From the NCBI RefSeq assembly GCF_016906995.1, contig NZ_JAFBBD010000007.1, positions 186,001-250,000 on the forward strand: a DNA stretch of 64,000 nucleotides. Direction: 5' to 3'. Positions 27,256 to 36,375 of this stretch are shown here, in pieces. Position 1 is the stretch's first letter; each line of letters opens with the position of its first letter. Both the position numbers and the translations under genes were made by a program. Under the pieces are notes generated by a model that saw only the letters and a list, made by a program, of their open reading frames with translations, made no database searches and had not been told where the DNA came from. Origin of the DNA: Spongiibacter marinus (GTDB lineage Bacteria; Pseudomonadota; Gammaproteobacteria; Pseudomonadales; Spongiibacteraceae).

Positions 27256-29145
27256 ATGATGGGCTTGCGTGACCAAGTAGTGGCCGGGCTATTGATCTGT
27301 CTCGGTGCAATGTTAACGGCTTGCGGCGGCTCTTCAAGCAGCGGCCAAACCACCACAGCCAATGACACCGGTTCGGCAGAAACACGAGGGTGGCAGCCCT
27401 ACGAGCGTCCGCAGGAATTCAGCGCGATGGTGACCCTGCCCCGCGAATTTATCGAAATGCGCGACGGCGTTCGCCTGTCGGCCCATATCACCTTACCGGC
27501 CGATGAGGCGGGGAATCCCGTCGAGACACCGCTGCCGGTGATTCTCACGCAGACCGGATACAACAGCAGTACCGGTGGTGTAACGGCTGCCAACCCGTAT
27601 TTTGTTCAACGCGGCTACGCGCAGGTGTATGTCGACGTGCGCGGCACCGGAAATTCTGAAGGCGTGTGGGAAGCCTGGGGGCCGGTTGAGCAGGCTGACT
27701 ACCTGGAAGTAATGGACTGGGTAGCCAAGCAACCCTGGTCAGACGGCAACGTGGGTACCTGGGGGCCATCGTTTATGGCCATCACGCAGCTGCTTACCGC
27801 GCAGCACAATCACCCAGCACACAAAGCCCTGTTTGCAATCGTACCGCCGGGGGATGTCTATCGCGATATCACCTTTGCCGGTGGTCAGATCAACGGTGCC
27901 TTTGTGCCGGCATGGCTGGGCCTGGTAACCGGTTTGTCGTTAATTCCCGCGCAGGAAAGTTTCCAGGACCCCGAGCAACTGCTCAGTGTGTTTGCCGAAC
28001 ACACCGCCAACGCGGTGACGGAATTTCAGGCAACAACCTTGATCGGTGGCCTTACCGGCAGTGATGAAACCGCTTACGACAGTGAATTCTGGCGTGTGCG
28101 CTCGCCTCTGACTCATATCGACAAAGTGAAAGTGCCCACCTTCGTGGTTGGCGGCTTGCGTGATATTTTTCAGCGCAGCGAACCAATGGCCTATGAAGGG
28201 CTAAAGGACAACACCAATGCCAAACTGCTTATCGGTCCCTGGGATCATTTGCAGGGCTCACAGTTAGAGGGGCTGCCGGTCGATGGCATTCCCCACGGCG
28301 ACGATATTGCGCTGGCCTGGTTCGACCACTACCTGAAGGGCATGAACAACGGGGCAGAAGACATGCCCGCCGTCACCCAATATCTCTATGGCGAAGAGCG
28401 CTATGTAACGCTGCCAGACTGGCCACACCCACAGTTGCAAAGTGAGCGCTGGTATTTGCGTGGCGATGGCAGCCTAAGCCAGCAGGGCGCTGCCGCTGAT
28501 GAGGGGAGCAAGATTGTCTTGCAGCAACCCTTTGCCGGTATCTGCTCAGATAGCACGGCCCAGTGGTCGGCGGGCATTCTCGGTTTGCTTCCCTCTCCCT
28601 GCTACGACGACAACCGAATCAATGAGGCCCTGGAAGTCACCTACACCAGTGCGCCGATGAAGGAGGACTATTTTATTAACGGCCCCATTCAGGCCGATTT
28701 GTGGATATCCACCACCGCTCTGGATGCCGGCGTAGTGGTGAGGGTGAGCGATGTCTCCCCCGACGGCGTATCGCGGCAACTGACCAGTGGTTTGCTTACG
28801 GCGTCGGCGCGGGCGGTGGACCCTAACCAGTCGCGCTATGTTGCCGGCAATATGATTCAGCCCTGGCACCTATATACCGCCGAGAGCCGTCAGCCCCTGG
28901 CAATGAACGAGGTGGTGGCCATCAATGTGGAGATATTTTCAACCAGCGCGGTGATTAAACGCGGGCACGCGCTGCGCATCTCCGTCGGTGCCAGTGACTT
29001 CCCGCGCGGCATCCCGCCAGTGCTAGACCTTGTCGACCAGCTGGCGGGGGTGATGACTGTATACAGCGATGCCGACCGGCCCTCCAGTGTGGTGCTGCCG
29101 GTGATACCTATCGAGGCCTTGCCTATCGTCTCCAGTGGTGAATAG
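27256..29145 (+). CDS. CocE/NonD-family alpha/beta hydrolase, predicted lipoprotein
   Basis: The 629-residue protein has an N-terminal signal with lipobox LTAC (Cys about residue 23) and a Gly/Ser/Gln linker. The Xaa-Pro dipeptidyl-peptidase-like hydrolase domain shows DGVRLSAHITLP, VYVDVRGTGNSEG, nucleophile Ser in GTWGPSFMAI and a late His in IGPWDHLQGS. The C-terminal jelly-roll domain has INGPIQADLWISTTALDAG. Family members hydrolyse esters or amides (cocaine esterase, glutaryl-7-ACA acylase); the substrate here is unknown. The envelope location and two downstream TonB-dependent receptors suggest it cleaves a ligand at the cell surface or in the periplasm before or after import. Confidence 0.85.
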   Translation: MMGLRDQVVAGLLICLGAMLTACGGSSSSGQTTTANDTGSAETRGWQPYERPQEFSAMVTLPREFIEMRDGVRLSAHITLPADEAGNPVETPLPVILTQTGYNSSTGGVTAANPYFVQRGYAQVYVDVRGTGNSEGVWEAWGPVEQADYLEVMDWVAKQPWSDGNVGTWGPSFMAITQLLTAQHNHPAHKALFAIVPPGDVYRDITFAGGQINGAFVPAWLGLVTGLSLIPAQESFQDPEQLLSVFAEHTANAVTEFQATTLIGGLTGSDETAYDSEFWRVRSPLTHIDKVKVPTFVVGGLRDIFQRSEPMAYEGLKDNTNAKLLIGPWDHLQGSQLEGLPVDGIPHGDDIALAWFDHYLKGMNNGAEDMPAVTQYLYGEERYVTLPDWPHPQLQSERWYLRGDGSLSQQGAAADEGSKIVLQQPFAGICSDSTAQWSAGILGLLPSPCYDDNRINEALEVTYTSAPMKEDYFINGPIQADLWISTTALDAGVVVRVSDVSPDGVSRQLTSGLLTASARAVDPNQSRYVAGNMIQPWHLYTAESRQPLAMNEVVAINVEIFSTSAVIKRGHALRISVGASDFPRGIPPVLDLVDQLAGVMTVYSDADRPSSVVLPVIPIEALPIVSSGE

Positions 29146-29257
29146 GCGGTGGCTGGCAAATAAATAACTGATAACTAAAAGTCGTAACGCAATTTACGGC
29201 CTTACTCATTAAGGCCACTGATCCTCCATACCAAAATAATACAAATAAGGAGTGACT

Positions 29258-31630
29258 ATGGGAGTTCGCAAATGCTGTATCGGTGCGCTGGCGCTGGCCG
29301 TATTACCCGCTGCGGCGCTGGCCGAGGACAGCAAATCGCGGCCGCAGTTGGAAGAGGTGATGGTCACCGCTCAGAAGCAGCAGCAAAGCTTGCAGGATGT
29401 GCCAATAGCCGTGGCCGCCGTCGATGGCGCTAAAATTCGCGATGCCGGTATTCAGCGTATTGAAGAGCTCACCGCCTATGTGCCCAATTTTAAAATGGCG
29501 GTCACCGGGCAGGGCAATGCGGTGTACATTCGCGGTGTGGGCTCGGGTGACAACCGCGGCTTTGAGCAATCGGTGGGCATGTTTATCGACGGCATCTACG
29601 CCGGGCGCGGTCAGCAGTTCCAGTCGCCGTTCCTCGATATTGCCTTAGTGGAAGTACTAAAAGGACCGCAGGGCACCTTGTTCGGTAAAAACACTATCGC
29701 CGGCGCCGTCAACATCAGTACCGCCAAACCCAGTGATGCCTTCTCCGGCGAATTCAGCGCCCAGCACAACCCGGAAATTGGCGCAGAAGAGGTCACCGCC
29801 ACCGTTAATGTGCCGCTGGGCGATGCCTTTGCAGTGCGGGCAGCGTATAAGCGTTTAACCGAAGACGGCTACGTGAATAATTTTATTCTCGACCAGGATG
29901 AAACCGAGCGCGCCGAAGATGTGCTGCGCCTGGGCCTGCGCTGGCGCGCCAGCGATGATCTCGATATCAACCTCAAACTGGAGCAGTCGGATTTTGGCCA
30001 AGTGGGCACCACCCACCAGCTGGTGGATAACACCGGCACCTTTTCACTGTACCAGTCGAATTTCGGCTTGCCCGTCACGCCGCCAGTGTCACTGCCCGTG
30101 CCGCTGTACTCGGTAAACCTTGAAGACGAAATTGATCCCCGCGAAGACGGCCGCCTGGACCGCCGCAAGTCAGACCGTCAGTTCGACTGGCAACCCGCAG
30201 TTACCCAAAATAACAGTGAATCCGCCGTATTCACGGTGGAATACGCCCTGAGTGAAACCCTCACGCTCACCAGCGTCAGCGGCTATTCCCAGTTTGATTT
30301 TCGATTTAACCTCGACGCCGACTTCACCGACCTGCAGTTCATCGGCACCGAAAACACTGAAGACTTCAGCCAGCTCAGCCAGGAGTTTCGTCTGGCGGGG
30401 AATATCGGCGACAACATCGACTTTATCGGCGGCGTGTACGCCCACAAGCAGCAGCTTACCAGCACGCTTTGGCTAAACCTGGACTTCCAGGCACTGGGGG
30501 TACCCAGTTCCATTTCGCTGCCGGGCACCACCATTTCCCTACCCAGCCAACTCGCCACGTTTACCGAATACCAGCAAGACACAGACAGCGTGGCGGTATT
30601 TGGTCAGGCCACCTGGGCCATTACCGAGTCGCTGAGTGCCACCTTGGGTTTGCGCTGGGGGCAGGATGAGAAGCAGGCCCACAAGTATTTGGATATTGCC
30701 GAGTTCCGCAGCAAGGAGCGCACCCCCAATCCCGTTTATGCGGTGCTGGCTGGTGCGCTCAATAACTCGGAAAATCACGACATTAAAAACGCCCGCAAAG
30801 TCGACAATATTTCACCGGCCTTCAATCTGCAGTGGTATGCCAATGAAGATGTCATGAGCTATTTCCGCTACGCCAAAGGCTTTAAAGATGGCGGCTTTAA
30901 CGCCAACGACACCACCGCCAGTCAGGACGCCTTTGCCTACGAGGACGAAGAGGCCGACACCTACGAGCTGGGTATCAAAACCACCTTGCTCGACGGCGCC
31001 ATGACTGTGAATGCGGCGCTGTTTTATACCGAGTTTATGGAACGCCAGGTCAGTAACTTTACGCTGACCGGCTACGTGGTGGGCAATGCCGCCGAGTCCA
31101 TTACCCAGGGCTTTGAAGCGGATATGCGCTGGGCGCTTACCGAGCGGCTGCTTGTTGGCGCCTCTGTGGCATGGCTGGACTCGTATTTCACCGCCTTTCC
31201 CGACGGCCCCTGTACCGCCGAGCAAACCCGCACGGCGTCGGAGCAGGGCAATAAGGATTGCCGCCAGGACCTCAGCGGCCAGGGCACCGATTACGCGCCG
31301 GAATACAGCGGCAGCCTCATCAGTCAGTATCTGCAACCGATTGGCGACAGCATGGAACTGCGCCTGCAGGTGGATGTGAATTTCAGCGATGAATTCTTCT
31401 ACACCCAGGACCGGGACGCCGCCGATATGCAGGAGGCCTACTACAAAATAAACAGCCGTTTGTCCTTGGCACACTTTAATCAGGGCTGGGAGCTGGCCTT
31501 GGTCGGCAAAAACCTCACCAACGAAATGACGCGCCCGGCGGGCAACGATGTTCCCCTGTTTGTTGGCGCCCACTTTGCCGCCACCGATCCCCCGCGCAGC
31601 CTGGCCCTGGAAGGCGTTGTGCGCTTCTAG
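29258..31630 (+). CDS. TonB-dependent outer-membrane receptor (copy 1)
   Basis: The 790-residue protein starts at ATG 29258 with AAGGAG 5 nt upstream (an in-frame GTG at 29252 is less likely). It has signal peptide ALALAVLPAAALA, a TonB box-like LEEVMVTAQK, a plug domain (about 45-155, VPIAVAAVDGAKIRDAG and LKGPQGTLFGKNTIAGAVN) and a 22-stranded-type barrel ending in aromatic Phe (LALEGVVRF). It is the sphingomonad/marine type of receptor annotated as iron-complex or carbohydrate/lipid receptor; the ligand is not predictable. A paralogue follows 181 bp downstream. Confidence 0.92.
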   Translation: MGVRKCCIGALALAVLPAAALAEDSKSRPQLEEVMVTAQKQQQSLQDVPIAVAAVDGAKIRDAGIQRIEELTAYVPNFKMAVTGQGNAVYIRGVGSGDNRGFEQSVGMFIDGIYAGRGQQFQSPFLDIALVEVLKGPQGTLFGKNTIAGAVNISTAKPSDAFSGEFSAQHNPEIGAEEVTATVNVPLGDAFAVRAAYKRLTEDGYVNNFILDQDETERAEDVLRLGLRWRASDDLDINLKLEQSDFGQVGTTHQLVDNTGTFSLYQSNFGLPVTPPVSLPVPLYSVNLEDEIDPREDGRLDRRKSDRQFDWQPAVTQNNSESAVFTVEYALSETLTLTSVSGYSQFDFRFNLDADFTDLQFIGTENTEDFSQLSQEFRLAGNIGDNIDFIGGVYAHKQQLTSTLWLNLDFQALGVPSSISLPGTTISLPSQLATFTEYQQDTDSVAVFGQATWAITESLSATLGLRWGQDEKQAHKYLDIAEFRSKERTPNPVYAVLAGALNNSENHDIKNARKVDNISPAFNLQWYANEDVMSYFRYAKGFKDGGFNANDTTASQDAFAYEDEEADTYELGIKTTLLDGAMTVNAALFYTEFMERQVSNFTLTGYVVGNAAESITQGFEADMRWALTERLLVGASVAWLDSYFTAFPDGPCTAEQTRTASEQGNKDCRQDLSGQGTDYAPEYSGSLISQYLQPIGDSMELRLQVDVNFSDEFFYTQDRDAADMQEAYYKINSRLSLAHFNQGWELALVGKNLTNEMTRPAGNDVPLFVGAHFAATDPPRSLALEGVVRF

Positions 31631-31811
31631 CGGGGTAGGCATCGCCTCAGCGCACCTGCAATGGGGCGCTGCGCAATTCCGATGGGGTTTTCTTGATACC
31701 GCCAGCGGATAACGGATGTGTCGCGCCGCGACACATCCGGCACCGTTGAACAATCTTCCTTATGCCTGTTTGCGTCACTATGCTGGCGAATAACACTAAT
31801 AAGGAATTGCT

Positions 31812-34176
31812 ATGGTACACCCCAGACGATGGTGCACTACCGCGTTGGCCTTGGCCGTGCTGCCAGCCGCCGGGTTCGCGGCTGAAGGTAAACCTCGCGC
31901 CCAGCTCGAAGAAGTGATTGTCACCGCCCAGAAACAACAGCAGAGCCTGCAAGATGTTCCCATTGCCGTTGCCGCAGTAGATGGCGCCAAAATTCGCGAT
32001 GCCGGCTTGCAGCGTATCGAAGAGCTCACCGCCTACGTACCCAACTTTAAAATGGCCGTTACCGGTCAGGGTAACGCCATCTATATTCGCGGGGTTGGCT
32101 CGGGTGACAACCGCGGCTTTGAACAGTCGGTAGGGATGTTTATCGACGGTATCTACGCCGGTCGCGGCCAGCAGTTCCAAGCGCCTTTCCTGGATATTGC
32201 ACTGGTTGAAGTGCTCAAGGGCCCGCAGGGCACCCTGTTTGGTAAGAACACCATCGCCGGTGCGGTGAATATCAGCACCAGCCGCCCCAACGACGAGTTG
32301 GGCGGTGAAATTGCCTACCAATACAACCCCGAGATCGGTGCGCGGGAAGTGACCGCCATTCTGAATACGCCGCTAGGGGGTAACTTCTCAGCGCGTGCTG
32401 CCTACAAGCGCCTAGAAGAAGACGGCTATATCGACAACTTTATTCTCGACCGCGACGAAGCCCAGCGCGCCGAAGACTCGCTGCGCCTGGCACTGCGCTG
32501 GGACGCCACCGACAAGCTGGATGTAAACCTCAAGCTGGAAAAATCCGACTTCGGTATTCAAGGCACCACCTTCCAGCTCACCGACAACACCGGTACCTTT
32601 AACTTGTACCAGTCGAATATTTCACTGCCCATCAACTTGCCGATAAACCTGCCACTGCCGCTGTTGTCCTTCAACCTGGAAGACGAAATCGACCCGCGTG
32701 AAGATGGCAAGTTTGACCGCCGCAAGTCCGACAAGCAGTTCGACTGGCAACCGGCCTTCACCCAAAACAACAGTGAAGCTGCTGTGTTTACGCTCGAGTA
32801 TGCACTCACTGACACCGTGACCTTAACCAGCATTACCGGTTACTCCCACTTCGACTTCTTCTTTAATTTGGACGCCGACTTTACCGACCTGGAATTTATC
32901 GGCACCGAAAACACCGAAGACTTCACCCAAATCAGTCAGGAATTTCGTGTCGCGGGTACTGTGGGGTGAGCGCATCGACTACATAGGCGGTATTTACGCC
33001 CACACCCAAGACCTGACCAGCACTCTGTGGCTGAACCTGGACTTCGACGCCGTGGGGATTCCCAGCTCGCTCTTGGGCCTATCGCTGCCCACCCAGTTAG
33101 CGACCTTTACCGAGTTTGAACAAACCACCGACAGCCTCGCGGTATTTGGTCAGGCCACCTGGAATATCACCGACACACTTAGCGCCACATTAGGTTTGCG
33201 CTGGGGTGAAGACCAAAAAGAAGCCACTAAGTACTTGGATGTTGCGCGCTTCCGCTCCAAAGAGCGGGCCATCAACCCGCTCTATGCAGTCATCGCTGGC
33301 GCACTGAACAACTCCGAAAACCACGATATCGAAAACGAACGCAGCGTGGAGAACGTCTCACCGGCTTTCAACCTGCAGTGGTACGCCACTGAAGATGTGA
33401 TGAGCTACTTCCGCTACGCCAAAGGCTTTAAAGACGGCGGCTTTAACGCCAGCGACACCACCTCCAGTCAGGACGCCTTCACCTATGAAGACGAAGAAGC
33501 CGACACCTTCGAGCTAGGGGTAAAAACCACCTTGTTTGACGGTGCCGCTACCTTCAATGCCGCGGCGTTCTACACCGAGTTTGCCAATCGCCAGGTGAGT
33601 AACTTCACCCTTACCGGCTATGTGGTGGGCAACGCTGCGGAGTCGATCACCCAAGGGGTAGAGGCGGACTTCCGCATGGCCCTGAGTGAACGACTCACCA
33701 TTGGCGCGTCGGCAGCGTGGCTGGATTCCTACTTCACCTCCTTTGAAGATGGCCCCTGTACCGCTGTGCAAACCGATGCCGCCTTCCGCGCTGGTAACCC
33801 CGACTGCCGCCAGGACCTCTCTGGCGAGGGCACCGACTACGCGCCGGAGGTCACGGCGAGCCTCACCGGGCAATATGTTCGGCCCATTGGCGACAGCATG
33901 GAAATGCGCTTCCAGTTGGACCTGAACTACACCGAGGAGTACTACACCACGCAGGACCGCGACGAAGCAGACAAGCAAGACGCCTTCTATAAAATCAACA
34001 GCCGCCTGTCGCTGATGAGCTTTGCCCAGGGTTGGGAGCTGGCCCTGCTGGGTAAAAACCTCACCAACGAAATCACCACCTCACACGGTAACGACGTTCC
34101 GCTGTTTGTAGGCGCTCACTTTGCCTCTACCGACGCGCCGCGCAGCGTCGCCGTGGAAGGGGTACTGCGCTTCTAA
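31812..34176 (+). pseudogene. TonB-dependent receptor (copy 2), split by a frameshift
   Basis: An open frame 31812-32969 encodes signal, TonB box and plug to mid-barrel (385 residues). A second frame, detectable from about 32947 to 34176, continues the same barrel to the terminal Phe (GVLRF). The shift falls at GTGGGGTGAG (32961-32970). Removing one G of the four at 32963-32966 restores VGERIDYIGG, matching IGDNIDFIGG of copy 1. The N-terminal 150 residues are nearly identical to copy 1 and the barrels are clearly alike, so this is a tandem duplicate. AAGGA precedes the ATG. Either the gene is recently inactivated or the G-run is miscalled; the rest of both frames is intact, which favours a very recent event or an error. 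Confidence 0.88.
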
Positions 34177-34202
34177 ACCTCTCGCGTGTAAACCACCTAA
34201 CA

Positions 34203-34225
34203 GGCCCTCTTTCGAGGGCCTTTTT
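34203..34225 (+). terminator. Intrinsic terminator after the TonB receptor pair
   Basis: GGCCCTC (34203-34209) pairs with GAGGGCC (34214-34220) across a TTTC loop, and five T follow. Confidence 0.9.
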
Positions 34226-34600
34226 GTTTCCAGCACTGGCAATAAAGCCCAGCGTTCGCGCTGTTGTCTGCTGGCAAACGAGCCATACACACCGCCTATA
34301 GTTTTTTGCACGCCAAGCCTTTATGCTCGTATTTCCAGCAAGGAATGCGCGTTAATCCTGAACGATTTTCAAAAACGCGCGGCAAAACAGCCACATAAGG
34401 AAATACGGGCAAGAGCTATGACACCCCGCCTTCAAGATAAACGCGTATGCGCGTTATGCCAGCTCCAGATTTTGCGTGAATACGTCGGTTTAGTAATAGA
34501 TTTAATGCTATGTGCCATTGGACGGTCGAGTGGTGCTCGGGCAAACCGAGCGTGCGCGATATACAAATGTTAAGGCTAATAAGTCATACACGAGTTAAGA
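34226..34600. other. Long intergenic stretch before the NYN gene
   Basis: About 375 bp with no supported gene and lower G+C than the flanking receptor gene. Short open frames here look random. It could include the edge of the transferred segment holding the NYN-LOTUS gene; no inverted repeats, target duplications or integrase were recognised. Confidence 0.4.
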
Positions 34601-35317
34601 ATGGACGAGATAAAACAAAAGATAGCCCTGTTTATTGATGCTGACAACGCGCCGGCCAGCAGGTTCGAAGATGTCCTCAGCGAGGTAGCAAAGTACGGAG
34701 TGGTGACGATCCGTAAAGCTTATGGAAACTGGAAGTCACCAAGTCTCAAGCCTTGGGAAGACCTGCTTCATGAGTATGCTATCCAGCCAGTGCAGCAGTA
34801 TAACCTAACCAAGGGTAAAAATGCGTCTGATATAGCTTTGGTCATAGACGCGATGGACGTCATGTACACCAAAGACATTGATGTTATGTGCTTTGTTTCG
34901 TCGGATAGTGATTTCACTCCAATGGTGACGAGAGCATTGGCCGAGGGGAAGGTGGTATTGGGGTTCGGTGAACGAAAGACACCTGCACCTTTTGTAAATG
35001 CATGTTCAAAATTTCTCTTTCTGGATCATACCGAAGAGATAGAGTCTGAAAAGAGTTCTAAACCGAAGAACATAAAATCTGATACTAAGCTAATTAACCT
35101 TCTACGCCAGGCAATTGAGGCGACTGAAGATGACGATGGTTGGGCGCCTCTAGGGCCTGTTGGTGCAAACATCTCTAACAGGACGTCGTTCGATTGTAGA
35201 AACTACGGGTTCAAAAATCTGAGTAGTCTGTTCAAAGCAATTGATCTGTTCGAGCTTAAGCGAGGGCAGGGGAATTCTTTCTTAGTTCGAGATATTAGAA
35301 AGTGTAGAAAGCCCTAA
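34601..35317 (+). CDS. NYN-domain (LabA/DUF88-like) ribonuclease with C-terminal LOTUS/OST-HTH domain
   Basis: A 238-residue protein. Residues 7-145 form a NYN/PIN-like fold with acidic metal-ligand positions in IALFIDADNAPA, SDIALVIDAMDVMYT and CFVSSDSDFTPMVTRALAEG. Residues about 162-235 form a winged-helix-like OST-HTH/LOTUS domain (LLRQAIEAT...DGWAPLGPVGANI...FDCRNYGFKNLSSLFKAI). Such proteins are thought to be endoribonucleases with an RNA/G-quadruplex-binding module; the bacterial role is unsettled. The gene is much A+T-richer than its neighbours (20 of 60 G+C at 35041-35100 against 40 of 60 at 33841-33900), suggesting horizontal transfer. Confidence 0.88.
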   Translation: MDEIKQKIALFIDADNAPASRFEDVLSEVAKYGVVTIRKAYGNWKSPSLKPWEDLLHEYAIQPVQQYNLTKGKNASDIALVIDAMDVMYTKDIDVMCFVSSDSDFTPMVTRALAEGKVVLGFGERKTPAPFVNACSKFLFLDHTEEIESEKSSKPKNIKSDTKLINLLRQAIEATEDDDGWAPLGPVGANISNRTSFDCRNYGFKNLSSLFKAIDLFELKRGQGNSFLVRDIRKCRKP

Positions 35318-35460
35318 AAAGGCGCGGTATGCGCTCGCTTAGTACCCCGGTTTGATGCGATTCCTCGTATGGTTCAGGATGCGTAGACCTGCCAGAATAC
35401 CACCGCCCATATAGCGGCGTGGTCTTAGTACCAACGAGCAGTAAAGGAGCAAGCTTGACC

Positions 35461-35676
35461 ATGAACCCCATCAATCCCAAAAAACTCCTCCTCAGCAAGT
35501 GGACGGCGGTACAGCCGGTTAACAAAGAAAAGCACTTTATGGTGACGGAGGTGGAGTTTGATGAAGAGGGTGTGGTGGTGGACTGTGTGATAGAAGCGGT
35601 CATGTCCAAACGCACCGAGTCGATTGACTGGACGGTGTTGAAGAATACGGATAACTGGCGGCAGGGGTGGAAGTAG
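35461..35676 (+). CDS. Small Trp-rich protein, TIGR02450 family
   Basis: The 71-residue protein begins MNPINPKKLLLSKWTAVQPV and contains NKEKHFMVTEVEFD and WRQGWK. This matches the small conserved family with KWTAxxPxxREKHFxV, of unknown function. ATG 35461 is preferred over an upstream TTG/GTG region because it gives the standard family length and start. It stands alone between the NYN gene and a convergent thioesterase gene. Confidence 0.85.
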   Translation: MNPINPKKLLLSKWTAVQPVNKEKHFMVTEVEFDEEGVVVDCVIEAVMSKRTESIDWTVLKNTDNWRQGWK

Positions 35677-35731
35677 CGTTTGCTCCGCTTACACCATTTC
35701 GTTCCACTACCGCTCTCTTGCCGATTAAACC

Positions 35732-36169
35732 TTAAGCCGGCAACTTTCGTAGTGTGGCGCTAAAGCTGCACAGTATCGTTCCAGCCTGACTGAGCGTGCC
35801 GCGCGTAAAACCCATGCGGCCGGTTTCCTGAAGTAGCTCAACATCGGCGATTATGTCTTGCCCGAGCTTGCCGCCCTGTAAAAACTGCATACTGAAATCG
35901 ATGGTGACAACGCGCCCCAGTGCTACGCAGCGCTCAGTATAGAGCGGCAGGTAAAACACTTGTTCAGCGCGGGCGGCGAGGTAGCCGCCGTGTATGCCGT
36001 GCTGAATGTTTTTACTGTTGTCGTCGCAGCCAAAGCGGGCCTGGGCGGTGTTATTGCCGAGTTTTCGAAATTCAAATGCGCCGAGGTGACTGTCGAAGGA
36101 GGTGCCTTCTACCATTGGCATGGTTTGCCAGTCTGAGCTTTCGCATTCGGGGAAGTAAGGAGCGGGCAT
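35732..36169 (-). CDS. PaaI-type hotdog thioesterase
   Basis: A 145-residue hotdog-fold protein. The segment NIQHGIHGGYLAARAEQV matches the (N)xxGxxHGG active region of the PaaI/4HBT family, and TIDFSMQFLQGGKLGQDI the following strands. It probably hydrolyses an acyl- or aryl-CoA. It is the outermost member of the catabolic island and is on the same strand as the P450, but separated from it by about 200 bp. Confidence 0.8.
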   Translation of the reverse strand: MPAPYFPECESSDWQTMPMVEGTSFDSHLGAFEFRKLGNNTAQARFGCDDNSKNIQHGIHGGYLAARAEQVFYLPLYTERCVALGRVVTIDFSMQFLQGGKLGQDIIADVELLQETGRMGFTRGTLSQAGTILCSFSATLRKLPA

Positions 36170-36322
36170 GGTGGTTTTCTCGTTCAGTTATGTTGTGCGG
36201 TGGCCTACTTATTCATCGCTGTGCTGTCTAACGGCGCACAGCGGTGATTGGCGTGAAGGCGCGCAGGACGTTCGCGCATCGCGATAGCGGAGCGTTGCTA
36301 AGCATGAGTATCCACTGAAAAT

Positions 36323-36355
36323 AAAAACGACGGCCCGTGTACGCGAGCCGCCGTT
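36323..36355 (-). terminator. Terminator of the P450 gene
   Basis: Read on the minus strand, GCCGCCGTT/AACGACGGC arms (36347-36355 and 36326-36334, one mismatch) are followed by T residues opposite the A-run at 36323-36327. The hairpin is about 20 bp beyond the P450 stop codon at 36376-36378. Confidence 0.65.
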
Positions 36356-36375
36356 AGATGGTTTTGCTAGCGGTT

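Noticed and set aside
34121-34573. 150-residue open frame overlapping the end of the second TonB receptor
   Set aside because: It begins in another frame of the receptor gene, crosses the terminator at 34203-34225 and has no recognisable protein sequence.
34540-34610. Integron attC-like site before the NYN gene
   Set aside because: A GTTA-type motif occurs, but no matched inverse core site or hairpin could be paired, and no integrase is present.
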